Assembly (NCBI GenBank): GCA_002011615.1
Contig: MTOH01000006.1
Coordinates: 89,912 to 123,727, forward strand
From: Candidatus Hydrothermus pacificus
GTDB taxonomy: Bacteria; Hydrothermota; Hydrothermia; Hydrothermales; Hydrothermaceae
Length of the DNA: 33,816 bases
Reading direction: 5' to 3'
Positions 15,754-23,093 of this stretch are shown here, in pieces. The notes under the pieces were generated by a model. The model had not been told where the DNA came from. It searched no databases and worked only from the letters and a program-made list of their open reading frames with translations. Every line of letters starts with the position of its first letter. Position 1 is the first letter of the stretch. Position numbers and translations under genes: made by a program.

Positions 15754-16098
15754 TGGAGGTGGGGGGAGTTGAACCCCCGTCCAGAGGGCTTTGGAATCCA
15801 GGCTCTACATGTTTAGCCTGTCCTCTTATGGATAAAGGAGGGACAGGCACCTTCCTTTATCCTTCCCTTTTTTCAGTTAGAGGAGGAGGGAGGAAAAAGG
15901 GGAACTCCCTTCACCTCTGTCCTTTATATGAGGCTCTTTCAGGGCGAAGGACACACACCCTGAAGAACCGCTGCTTATAGATTAAGCAGCATATGCATAT
16001 GTGTTGGCAGTTGTTTTTGTGAGGAGTTTTACGGGTCTCCTCTGCCCGACATGCTCCCGGAATCCTCAATTCCCTCTGTCGAGCCCAGTGCCACCCCC
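15754..16098 (-). ncRNA. ssrA: transfer-messenger RNA (tmRNA)
   Basis: On the minus strand the 345-base RNA begins GGGGGTGGCACTGGGCTCGAC and ends with the T-arm and acceptor strand of the tRNA-like domain (GGTTCAACTCC, then CACCTCC plus A at 15754). GGGGGTG pairs with CACCTCC allowing one G-U. CCA is not encoded. The tag reading frame is at 16008-15982: the resume codon is probably GCC, by alignment with the E. coli region before its GCA codon, and the tag reads ANTYAYAA followed by TAA. The order and total length match one-piece tmRNAs. It works with SmpB to release stalled ribosomes and mark the peptides for proteolysis. It converges with fdhD. Confidence 0.95.
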
Positions 16099-16118
16099 AT
16101 TTTCAAAGAAGCATATAT

Positions 16119-16147
16119 ATATTAAAGGATTTTTGTAAGAAAGTCAA
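16119..16147 (-). promoter_or_regulatory. promoter of the tmRNA gene
   Basis: On the minus strand TTGACT (16147-16142) and TAATAT (16124-16119) are separated by 17 bases. The predicted start is about 14 bases before the mature 5' end at 16098, leaving a short leader for RNase P to remove. Confidence 0.6.
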
Positions 16148-16162
16148 GACCCGGAGATGAGC

Positions 16163-16420
16163 CTATTTGTAGTATTCAGCGTTCTTCTTTATGAAGTCCT
16201 TCCATTCATCAGGAACAGCATCATCTGAATAGATTGCCTGAACAGGACATACAGATTCGCATGCTCCACAATCAATGCATGTGGATGGATCTATATAAAG
16301 CTGGTCAGCCTTTTCGTATTCGGGTTCATCCTTTCTTGGATGAATGCAATCAACAGGGCACACCTCCACACAGGCGGTGTCTTTAACACCGATACAGGGT
16401 TGACAGATTACATAAGCCAT
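16163..16420 (-). CDS. 7Fe/8Fe bacterial-type ferredoxin
   Basis: This 85-residue protein has nine cysteines. The second cluster motif is complete and canonical: C48-x2-C51-x2-C54-x3-C58-Pro. The first cluster reads C6-x2-C9-x7-C17-x3-C21-Pro, with C25 further on. The long C9-x7-C17 spacing is that of Thermus/Azotobacter-type 7Fe ferredoxins with one [3Fe-4S] and one [4Fe-4S] cluster. It should be a cytoplasmic low-potential electron carrier. A GGGAGG site precedes the ATG. It is the third gene of the perR-dodecin operon and ends 16 bases before the tmRNA -35 box. Confidence 0.93.
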   Translation of the reverse strand: MAYVICQPCIGVKDTACVEVCPVDCIHPRKDEPEYEKADQLYIDPSTCIDCGACESVCPVQAIYSDDAVPDEWKDFIKKNAEYYK

Positions 16421-16436
16421 TTTTCAACCTCCCTTT

Positions 16437-16646
16437 TTAACTCTCTCTCATAACTTTAAAAGCAACTTTTAATTTGGCCTGGTATTCAATCTCACCATCT
16501 TTTATTCCACCTCTCAATTCAACCACTTCAAACCAGCTCAAACCTTTCAGGGTTCTTTTAGCTTCCTCAATCGCATTTTTAATTGCATCTTCATACCCTG
16601 TTTTTGATATTCCGACAAGTTCAATAAGTTTATATGTTTTTTCCAT
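16437..16646 (-). CDS. dodecin (flavin-binding storage protein)
   Basis: The 69-residue product has the size and sequence of dodecins: TYKLIELVGISKTGYEDAI, then a helix, then WFEVVELRGGI and a YQAKLKVAFKV strand. Trp38 is the residue expected to stack on the bound isoalloxazine ring, and Gln56 is at the second flavin-contact position. Dodecins form hollow 12-mers that bind pairs of FMN or riboflavin and protect or buffer free flavin. The ATG shares one base with the stop codon of the upstream regulator gene (TGATG), so the two are translationally coupled. The ferredoxin gene follows 17 bases downstream. Confidence 0.9.
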   Translation of the reverse strand: MEKTYKLIELVGISKTGYEDAIKNAIEEAKRTLKGLSWFEVVELRGGIKDGEIEYQAKLKVAFKVMRES

Positions 16647-17074
16647 CAAACCCCCTTTGATTTACATTTTTTACAAAATCCATACACTATAACTGTGTAG
16701 TTTTTTATTTCAAAACCAGCTCTTTCTCTTTTTATTATATCTTTTAATGGATTCTCATTCATTACATCTCTGTCCTCTATTTTGCCACAGTTTTCGCAAT
16801 AAAAGTGGAAATGAGGTTTTACAAAAGGGTCAAAATGGCTTTTTCCGTCAGGAAGGGAGATTTTAAGCAGAAGTCCTTCTCTTTCAAGAAGGTCCAAAGT
16901 TTGATAGACTGTTGCAAGGGAAATTTCGGGAAGTTTTTTCTTAACTTTAAAATAAACATCTTCTGCACATGGATGGGTTCTATCATCAAGAATCGATTCA
17001 ATCACAAATCTTCTCTGCGGTGTAATCTTAACCCCTTTTTCTCTCAATATACTTATAGCATTATCTTTATTCAT
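16646..17074 (-). CDS. Fur-family regulator, PerR-like
   Basis: The 142-residue product has the winged-helix domain (ITPQRRFVIESILD...SLATVYQTLDLLEREGLL) and the C-terminal dimerisation domain of the Fur family. Two Cys-x2-Cys pairs (93/96 and 134/137) should hold the structural zinc. All five metal-sensing positions of Bacillus PerR are matched with a constant offset of three: His34, Asp82, His88, His90 and, diagnostic for PerR rather than Fur, Asp101 in CGKIED. A peroxide-sensing repressor is therefore the best guess. The start at 17074 is preferred because the 17-codon upstream extension would overlap the -35 and -10 boxes. It is first in an operon with dodecin and ferredoxin. Confidence 0.88.
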   Translation of the reverse strand: MNKDNAISILREKGVKITPQRRFVIESILDDRTHPCAEDVYFKVKKKLPEISLATVYQTLDLLEREGLLLKISLPDGKSHFDPFVKPHFHFYCENCGKIEDRDVMNENPLKDIIKRERAGFEIKNYTVIVYGFCKKCKSKGV

Positions 17075-17095
17075 AATTTTTTTTAAGAAAAGTTT

Positions 17096-17125
17096 ATTAT
17101 AATCTAAAAATGATAGAAAAGTCAA
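17096..17125 (-). promoter_or_regulatory. promoter of the perR-like operon
   Basis: On the minus strand TTGACT (17125-17120) and TATAAT (17101-17096) are separated by 18 bases. The ATG at 17074 is 21 bases after TATAAT, giving a short leader without a ribosome site. The -35 box lies one base from the -35 box of the divergent ftsX promoter. AT-rich sequence near the -10 resembles half of a PerR box (TTATAAT), too weakly to call an operator. Confidence 0.7.
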
Positions 17126-17126
17126 T

Positions 17127-17156
17127 TTGACATTATTTAGCCAATATATATATAAT
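17127..17156 (+). promoter_or_regulatory. promoter of the ftsX operon; near-leaderless start at 17167
   Basis: TTGACA (17127-17132) and TATAAT (17151-17156) are separated by 18 bases. The ATG follows after ten bases, so any untranslated leader is only a few bases long. Confidence 0.7.
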
Positions 17157-17166
17157 ATTAAGAGTT

Positions 17167-18033
17167 ATGAACCTGAATTTTGTTATAAAAGAGACAATTA
17201 AAGGACTTCGTGTTAATTATAGAATGGGATTTACAAGTATTCTTATCACTTCTTTTTCCCTTTTTGTGCTTTTTCTATTTTTTATTCTTACATTTAATGC
17301 CTTTGATGTTATAAGAAAAGCATCTAATAAGATAGAGATGGATATTTATTTAAAAAAAGATTTGCCACAGAATACAAGAGAAGTTTTTATAGAAATTTTA
17401 AAAAACTATGCAGGAGTTCAGGATGTAAAACTAATAGAAGGCAAAAAGGCGAAGCAAAAATTTATGAAAGAATTTCCTGAATATAGTGCATTGCTTTCTC
17501 TTTTTCAGGACGATATCTTCCCCGAGAGGGTGGTTCTTACTCTTAAACCAGTGCTTTTACCTTTGTCTTATAAAAGTTTGAAAAAAAACATAGAGTCTTT
17601 CGGTCTTGTGGATGAAGTGATTTTTGGAGAGGAATGGATTTTCCCTTTTTCCAAATTTCTTCTATTTTTATTCTTTATAGATATATTTTTGATTATACTC
17701 CTGATTTTTCTTCTGGGTATAGTTATGGTACAGACATTGCGTCTTACAATTTTAAGAAGAAAAGAAGTGGTAAACCTGCTTGAAATTATAGGAGCTTCAG
17801 AATCTACTATAAGAGGTCCTTTTGTATTTGAGGGCAGTTTTTATGGGATATGCGGTGGACTTATCTCCGGTATTTCTCTTTTCTTTCTGAACATGATTAT
17901 AAAGAAATTATTTAACATACATCTTTCCTATATGGACCTGGTTTTCTCAATCTCTTTATTATTCGGTTTACTTCTGGGTTTTATGTCTTCCCTTATAGCA
18001 GTATCACAGAGAGAGAGGCAGGAAGCATGGTAG
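17167..18033 (+). CDS. ftsX: cell-division ABC transporter permease FtsX
   Basis: The 288-residue protein has the FtsX layout. There is a short cytoplasmic N-terminus, TM1 (about 23-44), an extracytoplasmic domain (about 45-160) containing DIYLKKDLPQNTRE, and TM2 to TM4 (about 162-192, 221-245, 255-280). RRKEVVNLLEIIGASESTIRGPF between TM2 and TM3 is the conserved cytoplasmic loop that contacts FtsE. FtsEX transmits ATP-driven changes to periplasmic activators of cell-wall amidases. The immediate downstream gene is such an activator. No ftsE is present: the upstream neighbour is the divergent perR-like gene. The stop overlaps the next start by seven bases. Confidence 0.88.
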   Translation: MNLNFVIKETIKGLRVNYRMGFTSILITSFSLFVLFLFFILTFNAFDVIRKASNKIEMDIYLKKDLPQNTREVFIEILKNYAGVQDVKLIEGKKAKQKFMKEFPEYSALLSLFQDDIFPERVVLTLKPVLLPLSYKSLKKNIESFGLVDEVIFGEEWIFPFSKFLLFLFFIDIFLIILLIFLLGIVMVQTLRLTILRRKEVVNLLEIIGASESTIRGPFVFEGSFYGICGGLISGISLFFLNMIIKKLFNIHLSYMDLVFSISLLFGLLLGFMSSLIAVSQRERQEAW

Positions 18034-19154
18034 GTATTTTACTTATAATTTTTTTAAGTCAGGGTGGCAATTTAAAGGTTTACAGGGAAAGGCTTGACTC
18101 ACTGAGCAAGGAACTTCAAAAAGTCAGAAAAGAAAAGGCTCAAATTGAAAGAAAGAGATATGGTATAATGGAGATGCTTGAAAAGATAAATCAGGAAGAG
18201 GATATACTCAGAGAGGTGATTTCCAAGATAGAAAAACAGATATCCTTTATGGAGGAAGAAAAAGCAAAAAAGATTGAAATAATAGGCAAGATAAAAGAAT
18301 ATCTTGATGAATCAAAAGAGGATATCAAGAAAGGCATTATTTTTCTTTATAAAAGAGCCAATGTATCACCTTTAAATTTGATTTTATACGGTGGTTCACC
18401 TTATACTTTTTATTCAGGTATAAAAGCTTTAAGCACAAAATTAAAGGAAGAAAAGGTGGTTCTTAATAAAGGGATTGAATTGTTGCAGGAATTGGAAACC
18501 AGAGTGGAAAGTCTCAGGGTTAGAGAGGAAAATCTCGCATTGTTGAAAGAGAGTTTTGAAAAGAGAAAGGGGGAGCTTGTTTTGTTGAGGATTGAGAAAG
18601 AAAAATTTCTGGAAGAGAGAAAAAAAGATGAAAGAGAGCGTGAGAGGTTAATAGCGGAATTGAGAAAAAATATGAAGAGGTTGAATAGTATTATAAGGGA
18701 GCTGGAAAAAAGGACAAAGGGAAAACTATTTGCAAAAGGATTTCCCAAGAATGTGCCCAAAAGGAATTTTTCATGGCCATGCAATGGTAAAATTTACAAT
18801 TCTTTTGGGTCAATATGGCATCCTCTTTACAAGACAAGAATTAAAAATAATGGAGTTGATATACTTTCTGAATATGATGGTAAGGTGAAAGCAGCGGGAA
18901 GCGGAGTAATAGAATATGCAAATGATTTTCTCGGATATGGTAAGCTGATTATAATAGACCATGGAGATGGTTTTTTTACAATTTATGGCAATCTTAAAGA
19001 TACTTATGTGGTTCCAGGTAAAGCTGTTAGAGAAGGAGAAATAATAGGAGTTCTTGGCAAAGACCCCCTTGAGAATTTACCGCTTCTACATTTTGAAATA
19101 AGATACGGAGGTAAGGCATTAGACCCGTTATACTTTTTAAAAGAGGCCCTTTAA
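18027..19154 (+). CDS. EnvC-like murein hydrolase activator (coiled coil + degenerate LytM)
   Basis: The 375-residue protein has a short N-terminal hydrophobic segment, a long charged coiled coil (about 18-235) and a C-terminal LytM/M23 domain (about 248-375). In active M23 enzymes zinc is held by His-x3-Asp and His-x-His, with a catalytic His nearby. Here the first His is Asn274 (NNGVDI), the TIYGNL loop has Asn322 where a His is usual, and the pair reads Leu-Leu-His (LPLLHFEIR), keeping only His355. It is therefore a pseudo-peptidase, like E. coli EnvC, which activates amidases under FtsEX control. Direct coupling to ftsX (seven-base overlap) supports that role. Confidence 0.87.
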   Translation: MVGILLIIFLSQGGNLKVYRERLDSLSKELQKVRKEKAQIERKRYGIMEMLEKINQEEDILREVISKIEKQISFMEEEKAKKIEIIGKIKEYLDESKEDIKKGIIFLYKRANVSPLNLILYGGSPYTFYSGIKALSTKLKEEKVVLNKGIELLQELETRVESLRVREENLALLKESFEKRKGELVLLRIEKEKFLEERKKDERERERLIAELRKNMKRLNSIIRELEKRTKGKLFAKGFPKNVPKRNFSWPCNGKIYNSFGSIWHPLYKTRIKNNGVDILSEYDGKVKAAGSGVIEYANDFLGYGKLIIIDHGDGFFTIYGNLKDTYVVPGKAVREGEIIGVLGKDPLENLPLLHFEIRYGGKALDPLYFLKEAL

Positions 19155-19155
19155 A

Positions 19156-19812
19156 ATGAAGAATTACTATGAAATTCTGGGTATTAAAATAAATGCAAAA
19201 AGAGAAGAGATAAGAAAGGCTTATCTTGACCTGTGTAAAAAGTTTCATCCTGATAGATTCCGAAAACTGGGAAAAGAAGAATATGAAAAAGCATTAAAAC
19301 AGTTTACCCTTATAAACGAGGCATTTAATATTCTTTATGACCCTGCCAAGAAAGAGGAATATGATAAAAAGCTTGAAGAGGGTAAAGTGTACAGTGTCTA
19401 TGAAACAAGCTTCAAGGCGCAGGCGGTTTCAGTGTTTAAAATGGGCAAACAGGAAATTGACAGAGGTGATTTTGCGAGAGCAATTCAGTATTTGAAGACA
19501 GCTGTAAAATTGAATCCAGAGGAATATCTTTTTAAAAGTTATCTTGCCTTTGCATATCTAAAAGATGGGAGAGATAAAAGTGAGATAAAGAATCTTCTTA
19601 TGAAAATTTATACTTCAAAAAATATTGTAAAAAACTGGGAAGCTCTGTATATTTCGTCCCGAGTGTTTTATGAAATGAGTGACCTTGAAAAGGCAATGGA
19701 ACTTATAGGGCTTGCAAGGAAGTTAAATCCGTCGAGTTTCAGAGTGAAAAAGCTGTATGAAGAGATAAATAGCAAATCCAAAAAGGGTATTTTTAAATTT
19801 TTTAAATTTTGA
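19156..19812 (+). CDS. J-domain (DnaJ-like) protein with TPR region
   Basis: The 218-residue protein begins with a J-domain (about residues 2-72): YYEILGIKINAKREEIRKAY, then the HPD motif at 31-33 in FHPDRFRK, then INEAFNILYDPAKKEEYD. The rest (about 85-210) is helical with TPR-like pairs (DFARAIQYLKTAVKLNPEEYL; DLEKAMELIGLARKLNPSSF). It lacks the Gly/Phe and zinc domains of true DnaJ, so it is a specialised cofactor that would recruit an Hsp70 to a particular client. The ATG is one base after the EnvC-like stop codon. Its stop overlaps the next start as TTGA. Confidence 0.88.
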   Translation: MKNYYEILGIKINAKREEIRKAYLDLCKKFHPDRFRKLGKEEYEKALKQFTLINEAFNILYDPAKKEEYDKKLEEGKVYSVYETSFKAQAVSVFKMGKQEIDRGDFARAIQYLKTAVKLNPEEYLFKSYLAFAYLKDGRDKSEIKNLLMKIYTSKNIVKNWEALYISSRVFYEMSDLEKAMELIGLARKLNPSSFRVKKLYEEINSKSKKGIFKFFKF

Positions 19813-21833
19813 ATATCCTTGTCATTCTTTTTTGCGTTCTTCATCCCTATTTTAAACAGGATTTAAATCTTGTAGATTCTGTATATTTTTACAAAGATAA
19901 GATAAATTTAATTTTAAAAACTCGGAAAACATCTGATTTCCCGTTGGAAAACAGAGACTCTCTGCTAATTTTTAAAAATATAATGTTCAGGGAAATAAAA
20001 GAAAATAAAAGACAAAAAAAATATTATAATTATGTTATAAAAAGAGATAGGTTTATGTACCTTATATATCTTTTCAAAAAGGGAGATTATGAAAAAATAT
20101 ATAACATATTAAATGCAGAAAATACAAGGGGACCTGAAGAATATATAATTTATATGTTAGCCTGTCTGAAATTAAAAAAGAGTCCCGAATTTCTATTAAG
20201 CGGAAAATTTGCGAGTTCCGAATATTATCCTTATATTCTTTATTTGAATTCTCTTTTTCTTTTTATAAAAAACGAATATAAAGCAGTGTTTGAAAATTTA
20301 ACTGATTTGAATTATGAACCTTTGAATGAAGATATTGATTTTTTAAAAGCCCTCGTATTTTTCAACAGGTTTAAAAATCCTGAAGAGATGGAAAAATACA
20401 TTGACACATATAAAGAGAACTTCTATACTGATACTCTTTGTTTTCTTACAGGAAGTTATTATTACAGTATAAAAAAATATAGAAATGCGGAAAATTATAT
20501 AAGGAAATTAGCAGAGAAAGAAGGGAAGTTCTATAAATTTTCTCTCGAGATGCTCATAGAGATAGAATCCCTTATTGGTGAAAGGACTATTAAACTTCTT
20601 GAGGTTTATAAAGAGAAATTCAAAGAAGGAGAGAGATTCAGAGAACTTGTGAGAAGGTCCATACTAAATCTTTATTCAAGAAGAAAATTTGAGCAGGTCA
20701 TTGAAATTTACAATAACTGGGGAGAGATTATCAAGTCAAAAATTTTTGCAGCATACATAGGTGCTCTTTTGAGGGTAGAGAAAGAAAGGAAAGCTTTCAG
20801 GGTTATATCAATGGAAGAAGACAGATTTCTTAAAGGAATTGGATATTTTAAAGTGGCTGAAAATTATGAAATAAAAGGGAGTTACTGGAATGCTATAAAA
20901 TTTTATAACAGGGCATTGAAGTATCTTGAGCAGAAAAGTGAATTTTCTCAAAGTATTTTCCTGAAAAAGCTTTTGCTTGAGGTAAAGGTCGGCAGGATAC
21001 CAAACTTAAAAATTGCATATAAAATCTTTTTAAAAAAATTCCCGGGAACAGAGAAAAAATTACAGATACTAAAAGAAATGGTCAGTTATCTTTTGAAAGA
21101 GAGAAAATTTGGAGAAGCTTTAGTATACCAGAAACAGGTTTTTGAAATAGAAAACAAAAGAGAGAATTTTGAAAAACTGGCTAATATTGCTTACAATATA
21201 AAGAATAAAAGTATTGTTGATTCTCTTTATTTAAATGCAGGGGATGAGTTTAAGGACATAGCGGGATTTTATAAGGGGCTTTTGCTCTATAAAGTAGAAA
21301 AAGACCCGTTTTCCGCCCTTGAAGTTTTTAAAGAAATCCCTGAAACAGAAAGCAAATCAGAATATGTGGAAGGTGCAAAGTATTATGTCGGTGAGATTTA
21401 TAAATCCCTTGGTAAGATTCAGGAATCAGAAAATATTTTAATAGACCTTATTCAGAGTGAAGATACAATTTCTTTTAAATCAATTCTTTTGTTAGCAGAT
21501 ATTTTTAAAGAAAAGGGTAATCTTAATGAGATGGAGGAGCTTCTTGTGAAAATCTCCTTAAGATGGGAAGATGAAAAAAGAGGGCACATTCTTTTCAGGC
21601 TTGCTGAAGTCAAAGAAATAAAAAGAGAAATTGAAGATGCCAAAAACCTTTATCTACTTTCAGCTGATTTCCTTTTCCCCTCTCTTGATTCCCTTTCTCT
21701 TGCTCTGTATAGAGCTGCCAACCTTACAGATCTGAGAGAAGAAAAGAAAGCTCTTTTGGAGAGAGCAAAGAGCATGGCAAGAACCCCTCTTCTTAAAAAA
21801 GAGATAGAAAAAAGTTTAATTGACTTAGAATAA
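19809..21833 (+). CDS. large TPR-repeat protein
   Basis: The 674-residue protein has a short hydrophobic N-terminus (MNILVILFCVLHPYF), perhaps a signal peptide, and otherwise consists of helical repeats. Recognisable TPR-like units include GSYWNAIKFYNRALKYLEQ, KFGEALVYQKQVFEIENKRE and KSEYVEGAKYYVGEIYKSLGKIQESENIL, the last resembling the BamD/YbgF style of TPR. The start codon is TTG overlapping the previous stop (TTGA). It ends 24 bases before ribBA, and the ribBA promoter's -35 box lies inside its last codons. Role unknown; its place behind ftsX, the EnvC-like gene and the J-domain gene suggests envelope or division work, which is only an inference. Confidence 0.75.
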   Translation: MNILVILFCVLHPYFKQDLNLVDSVYFYKDKINLILKTRKTSDFPLENRDSLLIFKNIMFREIKENKRQKKYYNYVIKRDRFMYLIYLFKKGDYEKIYNILNAENTRGPEEYIIYMLACLKLKKSPEFLLSGKFASSEYYPYILYLNSLFLFIKNEYKAVFENLTDLNYEPLNEDIDFLKALVFFNRFKNPEEMEKYIDTYKENFYTDTLCFLTGSYYYSIKKYRNAENYIRKLAEKEGKFYKFSLEMLIEIESLIGERTIKLLEVYKEKFKEGERFRELVRRSILNLYSRRKFEQVIEIYNNWGEIIKSKIFAAYIGALLRVEKERKAFRVISMEEDRFLKGIGYFKVAENYEIKGSYWNAIKFYNRALKYLEQKSEFSQSIFLKKLLLEVKVGRIPNLKIAYKIFLKKFPGTEKKLQILKEMVSYLLKERKFGEALVYQKQVFEIENKRENFEKLANIAYNIKNKSIVDSLYLNAGDEFKDIAGFYKGLLLYKVEKDPFSALEVFKEIPETESKSEYVEGAKYYVGEIYKSLGKIQESENILIDLIQSEDTISFKSILLLADIFKEKGNLNEMEELLVKISLRWEDEKRGHILFRLAEVKEIKREIEDAKNLYLLSADFLFPSLDSLSLALYRAANLTDLREEKKALLERAKSMARTPLLKKEIEKSLIDLE

Positions 21834-21849
21834 AGAGGGGTTTTATAAT
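21820..21849 (+). promoter_or_regulatory. promoter of the ribBA operon; leaderless start at 21858
   Basis: TTGACT (21820-21825) and TATAAT (21844-21849) are separated by 18 bases. The ATG at 21858 is eight bases later. The -35 lies inside the 3' end of the upstream TPR gene. The message has no room for an FMN riboswitch. Confidence 0.7.
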
Positions 21850-21857
21850 TAACTTCT

Positions 21858-23093
21858 ATGAAAAGAAAAGATTTTAATTTTGCTGAAGTTGAAGAAGCTC
21901 TCGAAGATGTTAGAAATGGAAAGATAGTTATTGTTGTGGACGATGAGGAGAGAGAAAATGAAGGTGATATGATAATTGCAGCTGAGAAGGTTACCCCTGA
22001 GATAATCAATTTCATGGCAACCCACGCAAAAGGACTTATCTGTCTTTCTCTTACAAAAAAAAGATGTGAAGAGCTTAATATCCCTGATTTTTCTGCTCTT
22101 ACTTCTAACACTTCCAAAATGGGGACTCCTTTTTGTGCACCAATTGATGCCAAAAATGGTGTTACTACGGGTTCGTCTGCTTATGACAGGGCTCACACAG
22201 TAAAAGTTGCAATTTCCTCTGATACAAAGCCTGATGACCTTGCAATTCCGGGTCATGTTTATACTTTAAGGTCTCATGAGGCAGGAGTTTTGAGAAGAGC
22301 AGGGCATACAGAGGCTGCAGTGGACCTTGCAAGGCTTGCAGGTCTTTATCCCGCAGGGGTTTTATGCGAAATAATGGATGAGGATGGTCAGATGGCGAGA
22401 TTGCCCAAACTTTTTGAGATAGCGGAAAAATTTGGTTTAAAAATAATTACAATTAAAGACCTTATAAAATACAGGATTAAAAGAGAGAGGCTTGTACAGA
22501 GAGTTGTTGAGACCTATATCCCCACACCCTATGGTGATTTTAAATTGATTGTTTACGAAGATATAGTGGATAAAGAAGCTCATCTTGCCATTATAAAGGG
22601 AAATGTAGAAGGGAAAAAAGATGTTCTTGTTAGAGTTCATTCTCAGTGCCTGACAGGCGATATATTCCATTCACTCAGATGTGATTGTGGTGACCAGCTT
22701 AAATTAGCCCTTGAAAAAATAAATGAAGAAGGTGCAGGAGTGCTTGTATATATGAGGCAGGAAGGAAGAGGAATAGGCCTTTTAAATAAGTTAAAAGCAT
22801 ACGCACTCCAAGATAAAGGTTATGACACTGTTGAAGCAAATAAAATTCTTGGATTTCCGCCTGATTTAAGAGATTATGGAATAGGTGCGCAGATTCTTGT
22901 CGACCTTGGTTTGAGCTCGATAAGGCTTATGACAAATAACCCATCAAAAATTGTTGGACTTGAAGGTTATGGACTTACAATAACCGACAGGATACCTTTG
23001 AACACAAGGCCAAGAAGGGAAAATTTAAGTTATTTAAAGGCTAAAAGAGATAAACTTGGACATATAATTGATAATTTAAAGGAGATAAAATGA
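21858..23093 (+). CDS. ribBA: bifunctional DHBP synthase / GTP cyclohydrolase II
   Basis: The 411-residue fusion catalyses both entry steps of riboflavin synthesis. Residues 1-205 form 3,4-dihydroxy-2-butanone-4-phosphate synthase, with the acidic DDEERENEGD loop (28-37) and RAGHTEAAVDL (147-157). Residues from about 210 form GTP cyclohydrolase II, with zinc cysteines 264, 275 and 277 in HSQCLTGD...LRCDCGDQ and the RQEGRGIGL motif (300-308). The usual Glu of the HSEC motif is Gln here (HSQC), a minor change. Its ATG overlaps nothing upstream and is leaderless. Its stop overlaps the ribH start (ATGA). ribD and ribE are not in the window. Confidence 0.96.
   Translation: MKRKDFNFAEVEEALEDVRNGKIVIVVDDEERENEGDMIIAAEKVTPEIINFMATHAKGLICLSLTKKRCEELNIPDFSALTSNTSKMGTPFCAPIDAKNGVTTGSSAYDRAHTVKVAISSDTKPDDLAIPGHVYTLRSHEAGVLRRAGHTEAAVDLARLAGLYPAGVLCEIMDEDGQMARLPKLFEIAEKFGLKIITIKDLIKYRIKRERLVQRVVETYIPTPYGDFKLIVYEDIVDKEAHLAIIKGNVEGKKDVLVRVHSQCLTGDIFHSLRCDCGDQLKLALEKINEEGAGVLVYMRQEGRGIGLLNKLKAYALQDKGYDTVEANKILGFPPDLRDYGIGAQILVDLGLSSIRLMTNNPSKIVGLEGYGLTITDRIPLNTRPRRENLSYLKAKRDKLGHIIDNLKEIK

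Noticed and set aside
17075-17125. Longer N-terminus for the PerR-like protein
   Set aside because: The extension would start at a TTG that is part of the -35 box and translate through the TATAAT box; PerR length and residue numbering fit the ATG at 17074.
17090-17125. PerR or Fur box in the perR-ftsX intergenic region
   Set aside because: Only one half-site-like TTATAAT, which is also the -10 box; the second half does not match well enough.
21826-21857. FMN riboswitch upstream of ribBA
   Set aside because: Only eight bases lie between TATAAT and ATG, and no RFN-like conserved blocks are seen in the preceding intergenic bases.
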